Part shown: piece by piece, positions 42,297 through 53,099 of the stretch
Layout of the letters: every line of letters starts with the position of its first letter
How positions within the stretch are numbered: the first letter of the stretch is position 1
Origin: Schizochytrium sp. TIO01
Taxonomy: Eukaryota > Sar > Bigyra > Thraustochytrida > Thraustochytriidae
Assembly: GCA_004764695.1 (NCBI GenBank)
Contig: SMSO01000025.1
Span: 5,572,362-5,636,361 of the forward strand
Direction of reading: 5' to 3'
DNA length: 64,000 bases
The notes under the pieces: model-generated
The model's input: the letters and a program-made list of their open reading frames with translations, nothing else
Databases searched by the model: none
Told to the model about the DNA's origin: nothing
Program-made: the position numbers and the translations under genes

Positions 42297-45200
42297 ATGA
42301 GGCTGGGCGCCAAGGCATTTCGGGACTGGACCCACAAAGGCCCAGCACCAAAGAAAATTGGAGCGAACGGCAAGCTTGTGGATGAAAATGAACATGATAA
42401 TGGTCAGACCCCATCATCACCTGCTTCAAAAGCAGCACCTCCCATGCCGCCAAAGCCCCAACAGCAGGACACTACCAGCTATGTTCCAAAGCCAAGGGTG
42501 CAACATGGGTCTGAAGTGCTCACACTGAGCAATGGAGCTACGCTTGAGGTGTTCCCAGATGGACGCAAAATCCAGCGCTCACCGGATGGCACTGTCATTG
42601 AGATCTTCAACGATGGCACCAAGGTCCAGACCTCCCCCTCCGGAACAAAAATCGAAGTCCGTCCCAATGGCTCCAAAGTCCAAACAAATCCTGACGGCAG
42701 CGTGCTCGAAATCCAACCTGATGGTTTCACGCGCCAGACTTCGCCTGATGGCACTGTTGTTGAAACCCGAACGGACGGCAGCCGTTACCAGCGTAACCCG
42801 AATGGCGTCACAATCACTGTGTATAAGGATGGATCCCGCAAGCAAGCCTTCCCAGATGGCACCTTAATCGAAGTCAAGCCGAATGGAGAAAAGCTGCAAA
42901 CCAACCCGGATGGTACCCGCCTCGAAATTAACGTTGACGGAGTCATCAGGCCCAGGTCGGCAAGTCCAAACCACCCTGTGGCCAAGGCGACGCCCACAAA
43001 GACGGCCCCGTACCCCATCAAGAGTGGGCCCAGTGCGCCAATGCCTTCTCGCCCAAGTTTGCCCACAGCTACTGCAACTCCTGTGGGCTCGAGCTCCTCC
43101 AACATGCACAGTAAGCAAACCTCAACCTCGGCCAAGAACATTGCTGCTGCCTTTGAGTCGAAGTCCAGGTCCTCCAAGTCTACATCATCTTCTTCTACAA
43201 CATCATCCTCGTCTAGTTCTTTAACCAAGAACAGCAACTCCAAAATACAGCAGGAGACCAAGGAACCTAGCCGCGCTGGAGCATTGCCTCGGCTTATGAC
43301 TCGCCGCAACTCAGCGGATGTGCCAAGCGCTAATGAACTCGAACTTCAAAAGGAAAATGTGCGGCTCAAGGACACCCTCAAGATGATTGAAGCTAAGGCA
43401 GCTGAGGATATGGCAAGTCTACGAGCTCAAACGCAGAAAGACGTGCAAAAGTTAATGCAAGAGGTCGAAGAATCGCGCTCTAAGGTACAGCAAGCAAGCA
43501 AACTGGAAACGGCACTCTTGGAAACTACCTCAGACCTTGAGCGCACAAAGAAGGATCTCGACAGTGTTATAAATGCTAATTCTGAGGAACTTGCTGAGCT
43601 TAAGCTTAAGCTGATGAAGGCTGAAGCTGATACTGCGAATATTCAAGCGAGCTTTGATCGCCGACTCCGTGAAGAAACAGAATCGCTGCAAGCACAGATC
43701 CGCGATCTCGAAGAAGCGAACAAGCGCAGCGTCGAACAGCTACAAAGCACGGGTCAGGATTCTTCAGCTGAACTCGCAAGCATCAGCAGTAAGTTGGCTG
43801 CGGCTGAAGGCCGCAACAGAGAACTTGAAGCTAGTGTGGAACAACTGAAAGAGGCACTCCAAAGGCAGGAAGCTTCGGCAAAGGAGGCCAAGGAAGAGGT
43901 CGAGTCGCACAGGCAGACAGTCGCCAAATTTCGTGAGACACTCCAAGCAGCTGACAGTGAGCAGCAAGCGCTCCACGCCCAAATTGAGGACCTCATCTTT
44001 AAGGGTGGCTCGTGTGCAGAGCAGCTTACCGACTTGCGCAAAGAACGCGATTCTGCTGTCGCGGAGCGTGAAAGTGCGTTTGTGAAGCTCGCAGAACTGA
44101 CCAAGAAGACCGTCGAAACTGTTTCTCTGCTTACAGAGCGTGAGAACGAGTTGGCCGATGCCTTCACAGAGATTCGCCAGCTTCGTGAAAACGCAGACTC
44201 CAAGAGCGTGGATAAGGCACTCGCCATTGAGCGTGACCGCGTCCAGGAGTTGGAGACTAAGCTCAGAGCCGCCCGTGCTAGCACCGCCTCCAGTAAATCG
44301 AGCCCGGAAACCACCGAACAACTCGAAGCTGCCCGCCGAAAGCATCAGGAGCAAGAGCGTGTGATTGCAAGCTTGGAGCAACGTGTGGAGACCTTCGATG
44401 TCGCTCTCAACAAGGCCAAGGAAATGAATGCCAACTCTATGGAGCACCTTCGTCATCGTCTGCAACATGCAGAACTTCAGTGCAACGAACTTCAAGCTGA
44501 GCTCGATGAGGCTAATGACGAACGAGACAAGCTTCAGGCAAAGAATGCAGCGATGGCCTCTGAAGCCGCTGCCGCCACTCGCCCAACATCCCCGGAACCA
44601 ACCTCGGATGCAGACAATAATGCAGAGATTTCCAAGCTTCGAACCTCGATTGAAGACCTGCAAGTGCAGCTCGCAAAGAGGGATCGTGAGATCTCTGCAC
44701 AAAAGACCCAGATAGAGAAGTTGGAGAAATTCCAAGCCGGGACATCTTTCGAAGCCCTAGAGCCCATTGCACCCCCGGCACCTGCGATAAGCCCCCCGCG
44801 TCCTCCCATGAATGCACTTTTGGGGCAGATTCAGGCCGGCAAGGAACTCAAATCGGTGGAGATTGAGCCAGAAGTATCTATGAAGCCTGCTGGAATGCCT
44901 GGCGGAGGAGTTCCAGGAGGTCTTTTAGCCCAAATTCAGCTAGGTGCCAAACTTAAAAAGACCGACGGGCCCAGCACACCTTCGACAAACCCTGGGGCCT
45001 CTACTACGACAAAGACTAGCCCTTCTTCGCCCAATGCAGCTCCCTCTTTTGCAGAGTTGTGCCAATTAAAGGCTAAACAGCGTGCGGACAAGTCTCAACG
45101 TATCGATGATCTCTTGGCAAAGAAGAAGCCTGCTGCGTCTGGTGCAGGTGCCAACTCTGAACTTCAAGCCGCGTTGGCGCGCCGTAAACAACAGTCTTAA
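42297..45200 (+). CDS. G-box (TCP10/CPAP-like) protein with long coiled coil and two WH2 motifs
   Basis: A 967-residue protein; the frame opens six codons earlier only at a TTG, so the start is the ATG at 42297. Residues 72-215 are a run of short beta-strand units ending in PDG, PNG or NDG turns (for example VFPDGRKIQRSPDGT), the pattern of the TCP10/G-box domain at the C-terminus of CPAP/CENPJ/Sas-4, which forms one free-standing beta sheet and binds STIL/Ana2. About 215-340 is Ser/Pro/Thr-rich. About 345-814 is a long coiled coil. A proline-rich stretch (IAPPAPAISPPRPP) precedes two motifs: NALLGQIQAGKELKSVE (839-855) and GGLLAQIQLGAKLKKTD (874-890). Both match the actin-monomer-binding WH2 consensus LLxxIxxGxxLKxV. 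The tail is Lys/Ala-rich. A role linking a centriole or basal body to actin is inferred. Confidence 0.9.
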   Translation: MRLGAKAFRDWTHKGPAPKKIGANGKLVDENEHDNGQTPSSPASKAAPPMPPKPQQQDTTSYVPKPRVQHGSEVLTLSNGATLEVFPDGRKIQRSPDGTVIEIFNDGTKVQTSPSGTKIEVRPNGSKVQTNPDGSVLEIQPDGFTRQTSPDGTVVETRTDGSRYQRNPNGVTITVYKDGSRKQAFPDGTLIEVKPNGEKLQTNPDGTRLEINVDGVIRPRSASPNHPVAKATPTKTAPYPIKSGPSAPMPSRPSLPTATATPVGSSSSNMHSKQTSTSAKNIAAAFESKSRSSKSTSSSSTTSSSSSSLTKNSNSKIQQETKEPSRAGALPRLMTRRNSADVPSANELELQKENVRLKDTLKMIEAKAAEDMASLRAQTQKDVQKLMQEVEESRSKVQQASKLETALLETTSDLERTKKDLDSVINANSEELAELKLKLMKAEADTANIQASFDRRLREETESLQAQIRDLEEANKRSVEQLQSTGQDSSAELASISSKLAAAEGRNRELEASVEQLKEALQRQEASAKEAKEEVESHRQTVAKFRETLQAADSEQQALHAQIEDLIFKGGSCAEQLTDLRKERDSAVAERESAFVKLAELTKKTVETVSLLTERENELADAFTEIRQLRENADSKSVDKALAIERDRVQELETKLRAARASTASSKSSPETTEQLEAARRKHQEQERVIASLEQRVETFDVALNKAKEMNANSMEHLRHRLQHAELQCNELQAELDEANDERDKLQAKNAAMASEAAAATRPTSPEPTSDADNNAEISKLRTSIEDLQVQLAKRDREISAQKTQIEKLEKFQAGTSFEALEPIAPPAPAISPPRPPMNALLGQIQAGKELKSVEIEPEVSMKPAGMPGGGVPGGLLAQIQLGAKLKKTDGPSTPSTNPGASTTTKTSPSSPNAAPSFAELCQLKAKQRADKSQRIDDLLAKKKPAASGAGANSELQAALARRKQQS

Positions 45201-47061
45201 ATTTCTTTTCCCCGTTTGCAATTGCAATGAAGCTACTTTCTTTCGCGCCTTAACTTTTAAAGCCATCATTGCCCTGCAAACCTGTCATAACATAACGAAC
45301 ATCAGGATCAACAGTAACAAGCATAAACCTGAATTACAGCAATTACAAAAATGTGAATTTAATCACCCACGCAACTGTGCGCCATACATCGCACATGTGT
45401 ATCTGCTTCTCAAAAGAACATAAGAAAAGTTTGAGTTAAGCAGGTACACATCTACAATCCCCAAGCGCAGTAACCCCTGACATACAAATGAAGTACAGCA
45501 TGGGACATGATTTCCCATTCTACAATAGCATAGATAACAGAATCTATTTCATTCTACATCTGAGGTCAGTTACCTGACAAGAATCTACATTTTTTTCTTC
45601 ATATCCTTAGTCCCAAAGACAATGCCATTCAGATCTAGCATTACTGTGATTTACCTTTGTTCAAAATATTCTTCTCCCAACCGAAGTAGAATCTTTCAAT
45701 GACTGACTCAGGAAAAGGGCTTGTGCGAACTGCTAAATATACAGAGAAAAGAGGGCTGTAAAGAAGACTCAAACTCCTATATTTCCTCATAGTTGCAAAA
45801 CCGCTCAAACTAAATTTTCGGAGCATACAGTATTGTTTATTTGATTTTTTTTTAACATAACCTGGCAGGCTTGCTAGAGCCACTCGCGCTTCACAAAGCC
45901 ATACATCTTTGTGCCAGTCCCTTCTGGCGTCTGCAGGGAGGGGTTGCTCGACAAGAAGATTTACAAAACACAACCTGGCAGCTGAATTTGGTACCTTCCC
46001 AATATGGACAGTAGGAGGTATTACCTAATCCTTTCCCTGAATCGTTGTCGTGAGGGACTGTATTTTATTTTTTTTGAAATTGTTTCTTGTTGTAAGCTTC
46101 TAAAAAAAGGTATCCTCCCTGGCTTGCAGCAAAGGTGGTGTCAGTCAAGCACAGCCTAAAAGTTAGGCGGAAAAGAACCCCCAATCATTTTCATTTTATA
46201 TTTTACAATCTGACTTGGTTAGCCTAGCTAGCTTGCTTCTGACCCTTACTTTTTTTCTTATCTTTTTTCTGAGTTGATCTTCCCTTTTAATTTCAAGTTC
46301 CTCTTTTTTAAGTTCAAGAAAGGGGTTGGTTTTTATGATGTCCTCTTACATGAATTTCTGAACTGTCTGATCCAAAACACACATATTTGAACATGGTGCA
46401 TACATGACTCACAGTAACCAAAAATTACACTGTTACCAACCTTGTGTGCTCTATAAAAATGTCCCGCGCAAGCAAAAAAAAAAAAAAAAAAAAAAAAATC
46501 CGTTGAAATGTCACAGTAATGAACAACAATTTGGCCAAAGAAGGACTCTTTATGTGAGTATTGCTACGATCAAAAGTACTATAGTCTTTTCCCCGATTAG
46601 GCATGAGTGAGTGCTACCTCTAAGAGGAAAATAATCCTACTCAAAGACTTTAGTAGAAGGCAGATGGAACTTCGGCACGTAAGCTGCGCTATCACTCTGA
46701 CCCTTTTTTAAATTTTTGAATAGAAGTACCAGAGTACACACTTCGAATCACCAATTAACTCATTGAAGTACAGTTTGGAACTTCGAACAACCTTAGCCTT
46801 CTAGTTTATGTTTGCAGAAGAGAGATGGAAGCTTTTGCGTTTCATGTAGAAAAGGTACAGTCAGTTCAACATTTAGATGAACACATTGGAATTTGCACAT
46901 CAGATATATACCCAAACCTATTATAGCTGCCGATAGCGAAAGTGCAGCCTCACGAGCAAGGAGAGGTAGGCAGCCATACGTTGCACTTGTTGCCTCAATT
47001 GCCCGTCGTGGGGAGCAAGTTAACATAAAAACCATACATCACATTTCAACAACCCTGCGAG
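45201..47061. other. Intergenic region before the phosphodiesterase gene
   Basis: AT-rich unique sequence; a poly-A run of about 27 bases lies near 46471-46498. No gene or RNA recognised. Confidence 0.6.
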
Positions 47062-50000
47062 ATGTGGTCTACGAAGCGCTCTTCAGCAAATAGCACGCGA
47101 TCAAGGAGCGGAGGAGATATTTTGCAGCCTCCGAAATCAATACATGGAGATCGTTCCTCATTTAAGAAAGATGGAAGCATGCGAATGGGTAGATCTGTAT
47201 CAAGTAGTACTCAAGCTACTATTATAAGAACAACTGAGCGAAGACTTAGCTACAGTAAAGTTACCAAAGAAGACAATGAGCAGGATAATGAAAGAATACG
47301 ACTCCTCAAGTCCAGACACTTTGCTGAAGTACCTTCCCCTCGACGAGTTTCTACACATAAAACTACCGCTGATGTCTTTGTCCCTGAATATGACGATGAT
47401 CAAGGGTATCGTTATCCTGTCATTCGTCACTTGAATTGGCTGCGCAATAACTCTTTGACCAATGAGTTAACCTTACGCACGCTGATTCGCGGACTATCAC
47501 CATCGGAGACCGAGGATCTGATTCTCCACCTCGACAGGGAGTGTATTACCTTAGAAAAACTAGTCACATTAATGGTGGAGAGTGGTACAAATTCAGGCTA
47601 TCTATTAAATGGGATTGGAGGTAGCAGTGGGCGCACCCCTCGAACCGCATCGCTCCGAATCTTGGACATCGAACCTAATTCAAACCAGACAATGAAAAAA
47701 TCAAGCAGTTTTACTCAGAAGAGGGAAGTAAAAAGTCCAACATCACGTCAAAGTATACAACCAGGAATTTCCATTGACCTGTCCTCCACGCTGAATCAGG
47801 CTCGAAATGCGCTTCCCGTGCAGAGAATCCGGGTTTTACAGGTTGATGAAGAGCTTGATGCTACATGGAATCTACTGACTCAGTCTTTAGTGTTTGACAA
47901 CTGTCTTGCGAAACATTGCGTCTTCTTAGGGAAACCTCATCTTCTTAACCAAATTGGTTACTCGCAACCTTTCATCAATGACCATTTGGAAAAAAATATA
48001 AAATCAATTATCTCTGTCCCTATAGAGATGAACCAGCCAAGGCGAAAATGTCACACAGTAGTTCAATTTATTAACCGTCTGAAATTCCCCCAAAGTTCGG
48101 CACTTAGTTCGCATGGATTTTCTCGAGAAGATGAGGTTACGGCAGTGCGCATATCTCAGCACATTCGCCACATTTCTCGCTTATTGAGGCATGAAGAAAA
48201 GATGGCAGAAAATAAGGTTCAAATGGAACAATTTTCTCAGGTTGCTCTAGCAGTATGCAGTCAACAGGACTCAAAATCTCTTATTGAAGACAACCTTCGC
48301 TTGTTGCAGAAAGTAACGAACTCTGAGCGCGTTATGTTGTATCTCTGTGACCATGCACGAAAGAACCTTTACTGTATATACTCGTCCGTGCCAAGTCAGC
48401 AAGGTCGCCTTGAATCATATAATGATAGCATTGCTGGTTGGGTGGCAGAACACCCGGAGCCTATTAACCTTCGTGACGTATATCGGGATCCTCGTTTCGA
48501 GCCGACATGGGATCTCAACAGAGAGTCAACGCCAACCCGGTCTGTACTAGGTATACCAATCTTTTCGAAAAGCGTCATTTTTGGAGTCTTACAATTAGTC
48601 AATAAAATTGCAACTACTAAAGCTGAGCGAAGACTGCCGGCACTATCAGCACAACTCTCGCTTGCTTTCAACAAGAAAAACCATGGTGCAAATAATAACG
48701 ATGCTAATGTGCGCTCGGCACGCTTACGGTTGCATCGTGTGCACACTGTAACCCGTATGGGTCATACTCGAAGTGCTTCAGCTGCAGCCGCTGTCCCTGA
48801 TAATGAACCGTTCGATGAAACGGAAACCCCAGTAAATTCACCAATATCACCTTCCTCTGCTCTTAAGCCGGATGTGCCGCAGATACAGTGTCATCATTGT
48901 ATGGGTCAGCTACCTTGTCGTAAGTGCGTGAAGAGGAAGGAGGCTGAAGAAAAAGAAAATCATCGCCGCTCTACCTCTGTTACATTCTATACTGAGTTTG
49001 ATCTGAAAGTATGCAATCTTGTATGTGCCCGAATTACACAGTCCATGAGCACTCGAGCAGTGAATTTTCAGTATGACAAAGCAATTGCAGAGAGTAGTGA
49101 TTCGTCTGGAGTGCTCCGTTCACTTCTCCAAGATCAGACAAATATGAACGAAGAAGATACTGTGGCTGAATTATTAACTGCAGAAGCTGAGGACTATAAA
49201 GTTGCATTCAAAGCCATCGGAAAGTTCATGCGCGTAATCCAATCTAAACGTGACAGCAATGGATCAAGTTACAGAGGTCGCTCGCGTCGCTGGTCACTAA
49301 GTAGTGTCGGAGGCGCCTTAAATGTGGTCCTTGATGAAACATTCCGTGACCTTCTTCACTCACAGGCCTTACCATCTCGCGAACTACTTTGCTCCTTAAA
49401 CTCCAGGCATGCAAAGATCTGTGGGGAATCAGACGAATCTACCTTTGGGAATTGGCATGTAGACATTCTTGGTTACCAAAATAAAGAGCTTGTGGAAGAA
49501 ATCACTTCCGCCATCTATCGTCTGGGTTTATGTCAGAAGTTTAATTTAGATCAGTCAAAAGTACACCCTTTTGTTGAGGCCATTCGGAGACGATACCTAG
49601 ACAATCCCTACCATAATTGGTTTCACGGAGCCCATGTCTTCCAGCAGGCCTATGCATTTTTGCTCAATACATCTGCGGCAGACGGGCTACACTACCATGA
49701 TATTCTTGCTTTAATGATTGCTTCTTTGTGTCATGATGTAGGCCATACGGGTCGCACAAACGACTTTGAGTGTAAGTCACTCTCTCCTCTTTCACTTCGT
49801 TATAACGATACATCAGTGCTTGAGAACTATCACGCAGCTCTCACCTTTGAAGTTCTTTTTAGCGAGGGTACAAATATCTTAAGCGCTGTGGCTCCCCCGA
49901 AAGTAAAAGAGATTCGACGAATCATCATCACCCTTATCCTTGCTACAGATATGAAAAACCATGCTAGTGTAGTCACAGCAATGAATTCATTAATCCTGGA

Positions 50001-50382
50001 TGATGAAACGATTCAAACTGTTCGGAATCAGGGTCCAATGCGACAAACACTTACCACCTTTATTCTTCATGCGTGTGATATCGGGGCTCAAACAGCACCA
50101 GTGCCAATTGCCATGAAATGGGCAGAGCTAGTCTTGAAAGAATTTCGAGAGCAAAATGAGGATGAGGTTAAGCAGAATTTGCCATTAACACCACATATGC
50201 AAAATTTGGATGACCCAAGCGTAGAAGCCAGGGTTCAAATAGGTTTCATTGATTACATTGTAGAACCCACATGGAAACTAATGGCAAGTTTTTTTCCCGA
50301 AATGCATTCATCATTATTGGAAAACATTGCAGCGAATCGTGCAGCATACGAAGAGAAATTGGAAAACTCAAAACAATCATGA
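47062..50382 (+). CDS. GAF-domain cyclic-nucleotide phosphodiesterase (class I PDEase)
   Basis: A 1106-residue protein starting at an ATG. The first 250 residues are Ser/Arg-rich. About 260-385 looks like a degenerate GAF unit; about 400-516 is a clearer GAF domain (SIAGWVAEHPEPINLRDVY, then GVLQLVNKI), which in PDE2/5/6/10/11 binds cyclic nucleotide or mediates dimers. A linker holds a Cys cluster, C610-x2-C613-x5-C619-x2-C622. The catalytic domain (about 790-1090) has YHNWFHGAH with H851 (proton donor) and H855, the metal motif H891-D892-VGHTGRTN, the metal Asp D1006 (ACDIGAQT), and the base-gripping Q1059 (QIGFIDYIVEP). All metal ligands are present, so it should hydrolyse cAMP and/or cGMP to the 5'-monophosphate; specificity cannot be read. 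No membrane segment is evident. Confidence 0.93.
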   Translation: MWSTKRSSANSTRSRSGGDILQPPKSIHGDRSSFKKDGSMRMGRSVSSSTQATIIRTTERRLSYSKVTKEDNEQDNERIRLLKSRHFAEVPSPRRVSTHKTTADVFVPEYDDDQGYRYPVIRHLNWLRNNSLTNELTLRTLIRGLSPSETEDLILHLDRECITLEKLVTLMVESGTNSGYLLNGIGGSSGRTPRTASLRILDIEPNSNQTMKKSSSFTQKREVKSPTSRQSIQPGISIDLSSTLNQARNALPVQRIRVLQVDEELDATWNLLTQSLVFDNCLAKHCVFLGKPHLLNQIGYSQPFINDHLEKNIKSIISVPIEMNQPRRKCHTVVQFINRLKFPQSSALSSHGFSREDEVTAVRISQHIRHISRLLRHEEKMAENKVQMEQFSQVALAVCSQQDSKSLIEDNLRLLQKVTNSERVMLYLCDHARKNLYCIYSSVPSQQGRLESYNDSIAGWVAEHPEPINLRDVYRDPRFEPTWDLNRESTPTRSVLGIPIFSKSVIFGVLQLVNKIATTKAERRLPALSAQLSLAFNKKNHGANNNDANVRSARLRLHRVHTVTRMGHTRSASAAAAVPDNEPFDETETPVNSPISPSSALKPDVPQIQCHHCMGQLPCRKCVKRKEAEEKENHRRSTSVTFYTEFDLKVCNLVCARITQSMSTRAVNFQYDKAIAESSDSSGVLRSLLQDQTNMNEEDTVAELLTAEAEDYKVAFKAIGKFMRVIQSKRDSNGSSYRGRSRRWSLSSVGGALNVVLDETFRDLLHSQALPSRELLCSLNSRHAKICGESDESTFGNWHVDILGYQNKELVEEITSAIYRLGLCQKFNLDQSKVHPFVEAIRRRYLDNPYHNWFHGAHVFQQAYAFLLNTSAADGLHYHDILALMIASLCHDVGHTGRTNDFECKSLSPLSLRYNDTSVLENYHAALTFEVLFSEGTNILSAVAPPKVKEIRRIIITLILATDMKNHASVVTAMNSLILDDETIQTVRNQGPMRQTLTTFILHACDIGAQTAPVPIAMKWAELVLKEFREQNEDEVKQNLPLTPHMQNLDDPSVEARVQIGFIDYIVEPTWKLMASFFPEMHSSLLENIAANRAAYEEKLENSKQS

Positions 50383-51068
50383 GTGCAAGAACGCATAATA
50401 CAAGAGGCAAGTTATGATGAGAATGTTGTTTTGCAAAGTAATAGCAAAGAAACAAGAGAATAGTTTCAGCAAATACATTCTTCAAATCTCTAGTGTACAA
50501 GTTTACAGCAATGATAATCAACTTCCCGTTTAATATTAAAAAATGATTTTTTCGATTAATTTTCAAAGAAAATGCCTTTAAACTCTCTTCGTAAAAAAAA
50601 AAAAAAAAAAAAAGGAAAAAAATCTGATTTTCTGAATCTACGTTGCTGTCGCGGCCACGCTGGAGTCATTTTGGGCTCCTTGACAAGAACAAAAGGAATC
50701 AAACAATATACGAAAGACTAGATACGGTGGAATAGACTTTTCTGTGGGCATGGTTGTTCTGAATTTGAAGAGAAATAAGGTTAATATGTTTATACCATAG
50801 TGTGACGAATAGGAACCAGAAACTCCGAGAGAAGAGATACTCAAGTTATATACATTGGATATAACGTAAATGAGTCCGGGAGTAGCAAACAAAATAAATT
50901 CGTTTTTAAGAAAAAGAAGTAGGGCGAGTTCTTTCAGGGTGTCTCTTGTGAAATGTGTGCAAATGATCAGCACGTGTGTGTATAGGACAAAATGCAAAGC
51001 TATCATTCTAGTACCGTTATGCTTACTGACGGGAATTAATGCCTTTTATTAAAGGTGGCATGCTTGAA
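50383..51068. other. Convergent gap between phosphodiesterase and HTH genes
   Basis: Both neighbours end here (plus from the left, minus from the right). A 20-base poly-A run lies at about 50594-50613. Nothing else seen. Confidence 0.6.
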
Positions 51069-53099
51069 CTATTCGTGGTCATTTGCAACTCTTGATGGAG
51101 AGGATGGTGTAGCGTCTTGAAATTTCGAAGATGAAGAAGAGGACGTAGAGGATGATTTGCCTTGAGTTTTGCTTTGACCCTTGGCAGAAGCTTGACTTTG
51201 TGCCGAACCCGCACTATTACCTGCACCTGCAGGTTGCAAAGTGTTAATTACTTCACGAGTTCCTCGGCGAAAGCGTACTGCCTCACGGATTTTGTCCGCA
51301 TGCTTGACCCATTTAGAGATATTCGGGCGTGGAATACTAAGCTGTCGAGCCAAGTGTGTCATAGATTTGTTATCCCCAAGTTTGTCGTACATGTCAAGTA
51401 CCATTGCCTTAAACTCCGGATCATAGGTGCGGGCACGACTTCCGAGACGCGCTCCGCGTCGTCTTGTGTTCTTTCGCGAGCTTCCATCATCGTCGTCATC
51501 GTCATCGTCGTCATCTCGGTTCAGGTTTGAGAGTTCCATTTTCATGTGGTTTGGGGATCCCAAGTTAGCATGGCTCATTGGGGTTGTTGCGTCTGTAACA
51601 GAATTTGGTGAGCCAATTGTAGCTAGATTATTTGTTTGATTTGGGCCATTCTTCTTGCCTGTCTGGACGCTTTTACCTGAGTGTGTAGCTTGTGCTGCGG
51701 AACTGCTAGCAGTAGCTCCGTTATTGCTACGAGCGGCCGTGTTTTTGCCACCAGACAGCTTAGCCTTCTTCCTGTTGCTGTTGCTTTTGGTGGTGTTATT
51801 TGATGAGGCTGAAACTGAACTCTTCGCGCCGTTCTTATCAGTAGAATTTCCTTTACCCAATTTGGACGTTGCCCCTACCTCAGGAACAGCATCTCCATTC
51901 ACTTGAGCGCCTGTATATATCGTAGATGCTGCAAGCAACTTATAGTGATCGTTGTTCGAAGAACTATCGAGCTTCGTAGCAGTAGTGATTGATTTTTCGC
52001 GGAGCTCAGCTTCATACGGAGGTGGGACACTGGCTGCGCTAAAGCGAAAAATTTGCTCTAGCTCGCGGGCTTGGTCACTAAATACGGCCTTACAGTATGT
52101 GCAATAAACCTCATCGTGGTATTCCGGACTGAGTAATCTCGGCAAATCAGCTATGTTGGTGTGTAAAGCTTTGGATTTTCCATCATATACAGTGACAGTG
52201 CGTCCGTCAATCACGAAGCGAACACTTCCAAAATCAAAGCGATGCAGGGGGCTGCGATAATCTGCAGGTGCTGGACCATGCACAGGGAGTCCCTGAAGAG
52301 CATAGAGAAGAGCTGCAGATTCGCTGTATGCCTTGTGGCGCTGCAAATCATATACTACACACCTCTCGATGCGATGGGCAAGCAGCTCAAGAGCAGGACA
52401 CGGACCCTTGGTTTTGCCACGCTTCCGTTTTTTAGTACCGGGGGGGGCGACACATGGATTAGGACCCTCCTTGAAGCTTTCTTTCCCAAAGTTCTCCGAT
52501 GCAGTAGCTTTTGTGAGTGCAGATCGAGTTTCTGAGAGCTGCTGCGTATTCCTATCTCTCCTTTCCAGGAGTTTGGAGAGATGTTTAATTGTAGCAGTAC
52601 ATTCTTTCAAGAACTCGTCCATAAGCGTAGTGTACTGATTTCTATCATTCCACTCCGATATATCTTGATTGACTGAATTCATCGAGTGACTACATGCCAC
52701 AATCTTTTCCTTCGTGACCTTGATCTCCTCATTGAGCGTTGCCATTTCATACACTAGTAGCCTCTCTTGAGCAATCAAGGACTCCACATCGCCTGCAAGC
52801 CCAGGATTCTCACTCTCAGCCCTCGCATTTGACTTCGCTTCTGACAGAATCCTTGCTGCTTCTCCAACCAGGTTTTCATGGTCATCCAGTTGATTGTGTT
52901 GATGCTGCTCCTGCTGCTGGTGTTGCTGCTGATTCCGATTCTGAGACTGCTGCTTGCGCTGCGACTTTCCTGCATCAAATTCTTCTGGTCGCGAGGATTT
53001 TCCCTTCTTCGGCTCGGACTCAGATCTCGCGTTGGTCTTAAGCTGCAGCAGCACAGATGCCATATCTGAGCCGCCGTCGCTGCTCCGGGTCTGAGGCAT
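51069..53099 (-). CDS. Nuclear protein with C-terminal Pipsqueak/CENP-B-like helix-turn-helix
   Basis: A 676-residue protein starting at an ATG (53099). Residues 45-72 are Gln/His-rich; about 95-200 is a coiled coil (ERLLVYEMATLNEEIKVTKE). A basic stretch (TKKRKRGKTKG) looks like a nuclear localisation signal. About 235-350 is a folded region of unknown family with a Cys pair (VYCTYCKAVF). A long Asn/Ser/Lys-rich linker and nine consecutive aspartates follow. A second basic patch (KNTRRRGARLG) leads into a helix-turn-helix at about 556-605: DPEFKAMVLDMYDKLGDNKS, then HLARQLSIPRPNISKWVKH. That pattern (helix, A..L.I....ISKWVK) is the DNA-binding fold of Psq, Brinker, CENP-B and Tc1/pogo transposases. 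No DDE catalytic domain is visible. DNA binding is likely; targets are unknown. Confidence 0.85.
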   Translation of the reverse strand: MPQTRSSDGGSDMASVLLQLKTNARSESEPKKGKSSRPEEFDAGKSQRKQQSQNRNQQQHQQQEQHQHNQLDDHENLVGEAARILSEAKSNARAESENPGLAGDVESLIAQERLLVYEMATLNEEIKVTKEKIVACSHSMNSVNQDISEWNDRNQYTTLMDEFLKECTATIKHLSKLLERRDRNTQQLSETRSALTKATASENFGKESFKEGPNPCVAPPGTKKRKRGKTKGPCPALELLAHRIERCVVYDLQRHKAYSESAALLYALQGLPVHGPAPADYRSPLHRFDFGSVRFVIDGRTVTVYDGKSKALHTNIADLPRLLSPEYHDEVYCTYCKAVFSDQARELEQIFRFSAASVPPPYEAELREKSITTATKLDSSSNNDHYKLLAASTIYTGAQVNGDAVPEVGATSKLGKGNSTDKNGAKSSVSASSNNTTKSNSNRKKAKLSGGKNTAARSNNGATASSSAAQATHSGKSVQTGKKNGPNQTNNLATIGSPNSVTDATTPMSHANLGSPNHMKMELSNLNRDDDDDDDDDDGSSRKNTRRRGARLGSRARTYDPEFKAMVLDMYDKLGDNKSMTHLARQLSIPRPNISKWVKHADKIREAVRFRRGTREVINTLQPAGAGNSAGSAQSQASAKGQSKTQGKSSSTSSSSSSKFQDATPSSPSRVANDHE

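Noticed and set aside
43754-44735. Long minus frames (186 and 323 codons)
   Set aside because: Shadows of the coiled-coil gene on the plus strand, caused by its biased codons.
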